Notes under the pieces: generated by a model
Told to the model about the DNA's origin: nothing
The model's database searches: none
What the model saw: the letters and a program-made list of their open reading frames with translations, nothing else
Source: JAZNBI01 sp045586995
Lineage (GTDB): Bacteria; Bacillota; Clostridia; Oscillospirales; CAG-272
NCBI GenBank assembly: GCA_045586995.1
Contig: JAZNBI010000112.1
Location: forward strand, 1 to 15,115
Direction: 5' to 3'
Length of the DNA stretch: 15,115 nucleotides
Translations under genes and position numbers: made by a program
Shown: positions 14,930 to 15,115 of the stretch, one piece after another
How the letters are laid out: every line of letters begins with the position of its first letter
How positions within the stretch are numbered: position 1 is the first letter of the stretch

Positions 14930-15115
14930 ATGCGCGCAGACGGAAAACGATTAAAAAACACAGACCCTATGTATACGGTTGCATCATATATTATGGATAA
15001 AAGGTATGATGCTCAAAATATGATTGAGCTTGATATTCCGTTCGCTCCAATGCAGACATATATAAACAACAAAAGGAATGAAGGGGTTACGGTAACTCAT
15101 CTGGCGTTGATTATA
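14930..15115 (+). CDS. E2/chloramphenicol-acetyltransferase-like acyltransferase, N-terminal 62 residues (3' end outside window)
   Basis: The frame starts at ATG 14930, four bases after GGAGGG (14920-14925), and is open to the right edge. The visible residues include MRADGKRLKNTDPMYTVASY, IMDKRYDA, IELDIPFAPMQTYINNKR and EGVTVTHLALII. This order resembles the catalytic (CAT-like) domain of 2-oxo acid dehydrogenase E2 acyltransferases near its beginning. There is no lipoyl or peripheral-subunit-binding domain before it, so it would be one of the small stand-alone proteins of this superfamily found in clostridia, not a true pyruvate dehydrogenase E2. The catalytic HxxxD motif lies beyond the window, so activity cannot be judged. 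The assignment rests on a short stretch. Confidence 0.6.
   Translation, partial: MRADGKRLKNTDPMYTVASYIMDKRYDAQNMIELDIPFAPMQTYINNKRNEGVTVTHLALII

Overview
The window reads like a chromosome segment of a low-GC, endospore-forming, Gram-positive anaerobe of the class Clostridia. The basis is a tricistronic spore-germination receptor operon, a SpoIID-like sporulation protein, strong AGGAGG-type ribosome binding sites, sigma-A-like promoters and a lysine riboswitch. No phage, insertion sequence, CRISPR array, rRNA or tRNA was seen. The species cannot be named from the sequence alone.

Left part (1-3486, minus strand). rlmB, a 23S rRNA 2'-O-methyltransferase gene, is followed after about 32 bases by a very long open frame that runs off the left edge. 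That frame has an acidic tail of about 350 residues and a membrane core with the layout of a P1B-type ATPase, but its catalytic motifs are eroded and its actuator domain is missing or shrunken. It looks like a pseudo-pump and is the least ordinary gene here.

Middle (3617-7641, plus strand). A promoter and lysine riboswitch, with a readable terminator and competing antiterminator, control an NhaC-family transporter that is probably a lysine transporter. A strong terminator closes that unit. recA then has a consensus promoter (TTGACA, 17 bases, TATAAT), and recX overlaps the recA 3' end.

Spore-related block (7659-13717). A lipoprotein-like polysaccharide deacetylase lies on the minus strand, convergent with recX. 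It is divergent from gerA-gerC-gerB on the plus strand. GerC consists only of the N-terminal half of the usual lipoprotein subunit. The 185-base divergent region contains a terminator-like hairpin directly in front of the deacetylase ribosome binding site and a 19-base inverted repeat. After gerB come two tightly coupled genes: a small beta-fold-like protein whose natural start appears non-standard, and a SpoIID-like protein with three peptidoglycan-binding repeats but no signal peptide.

Right end (13721-15115). A 16-bp perfect-stem terminator separates the SpoIID-like gene from convergent asnA (ammonia-dependent asparagine synthetase). Divergent from asnA is the start of a chloramphenicol-acetyltransferase/E2-like acyltransferase gene, cut by the window edge.
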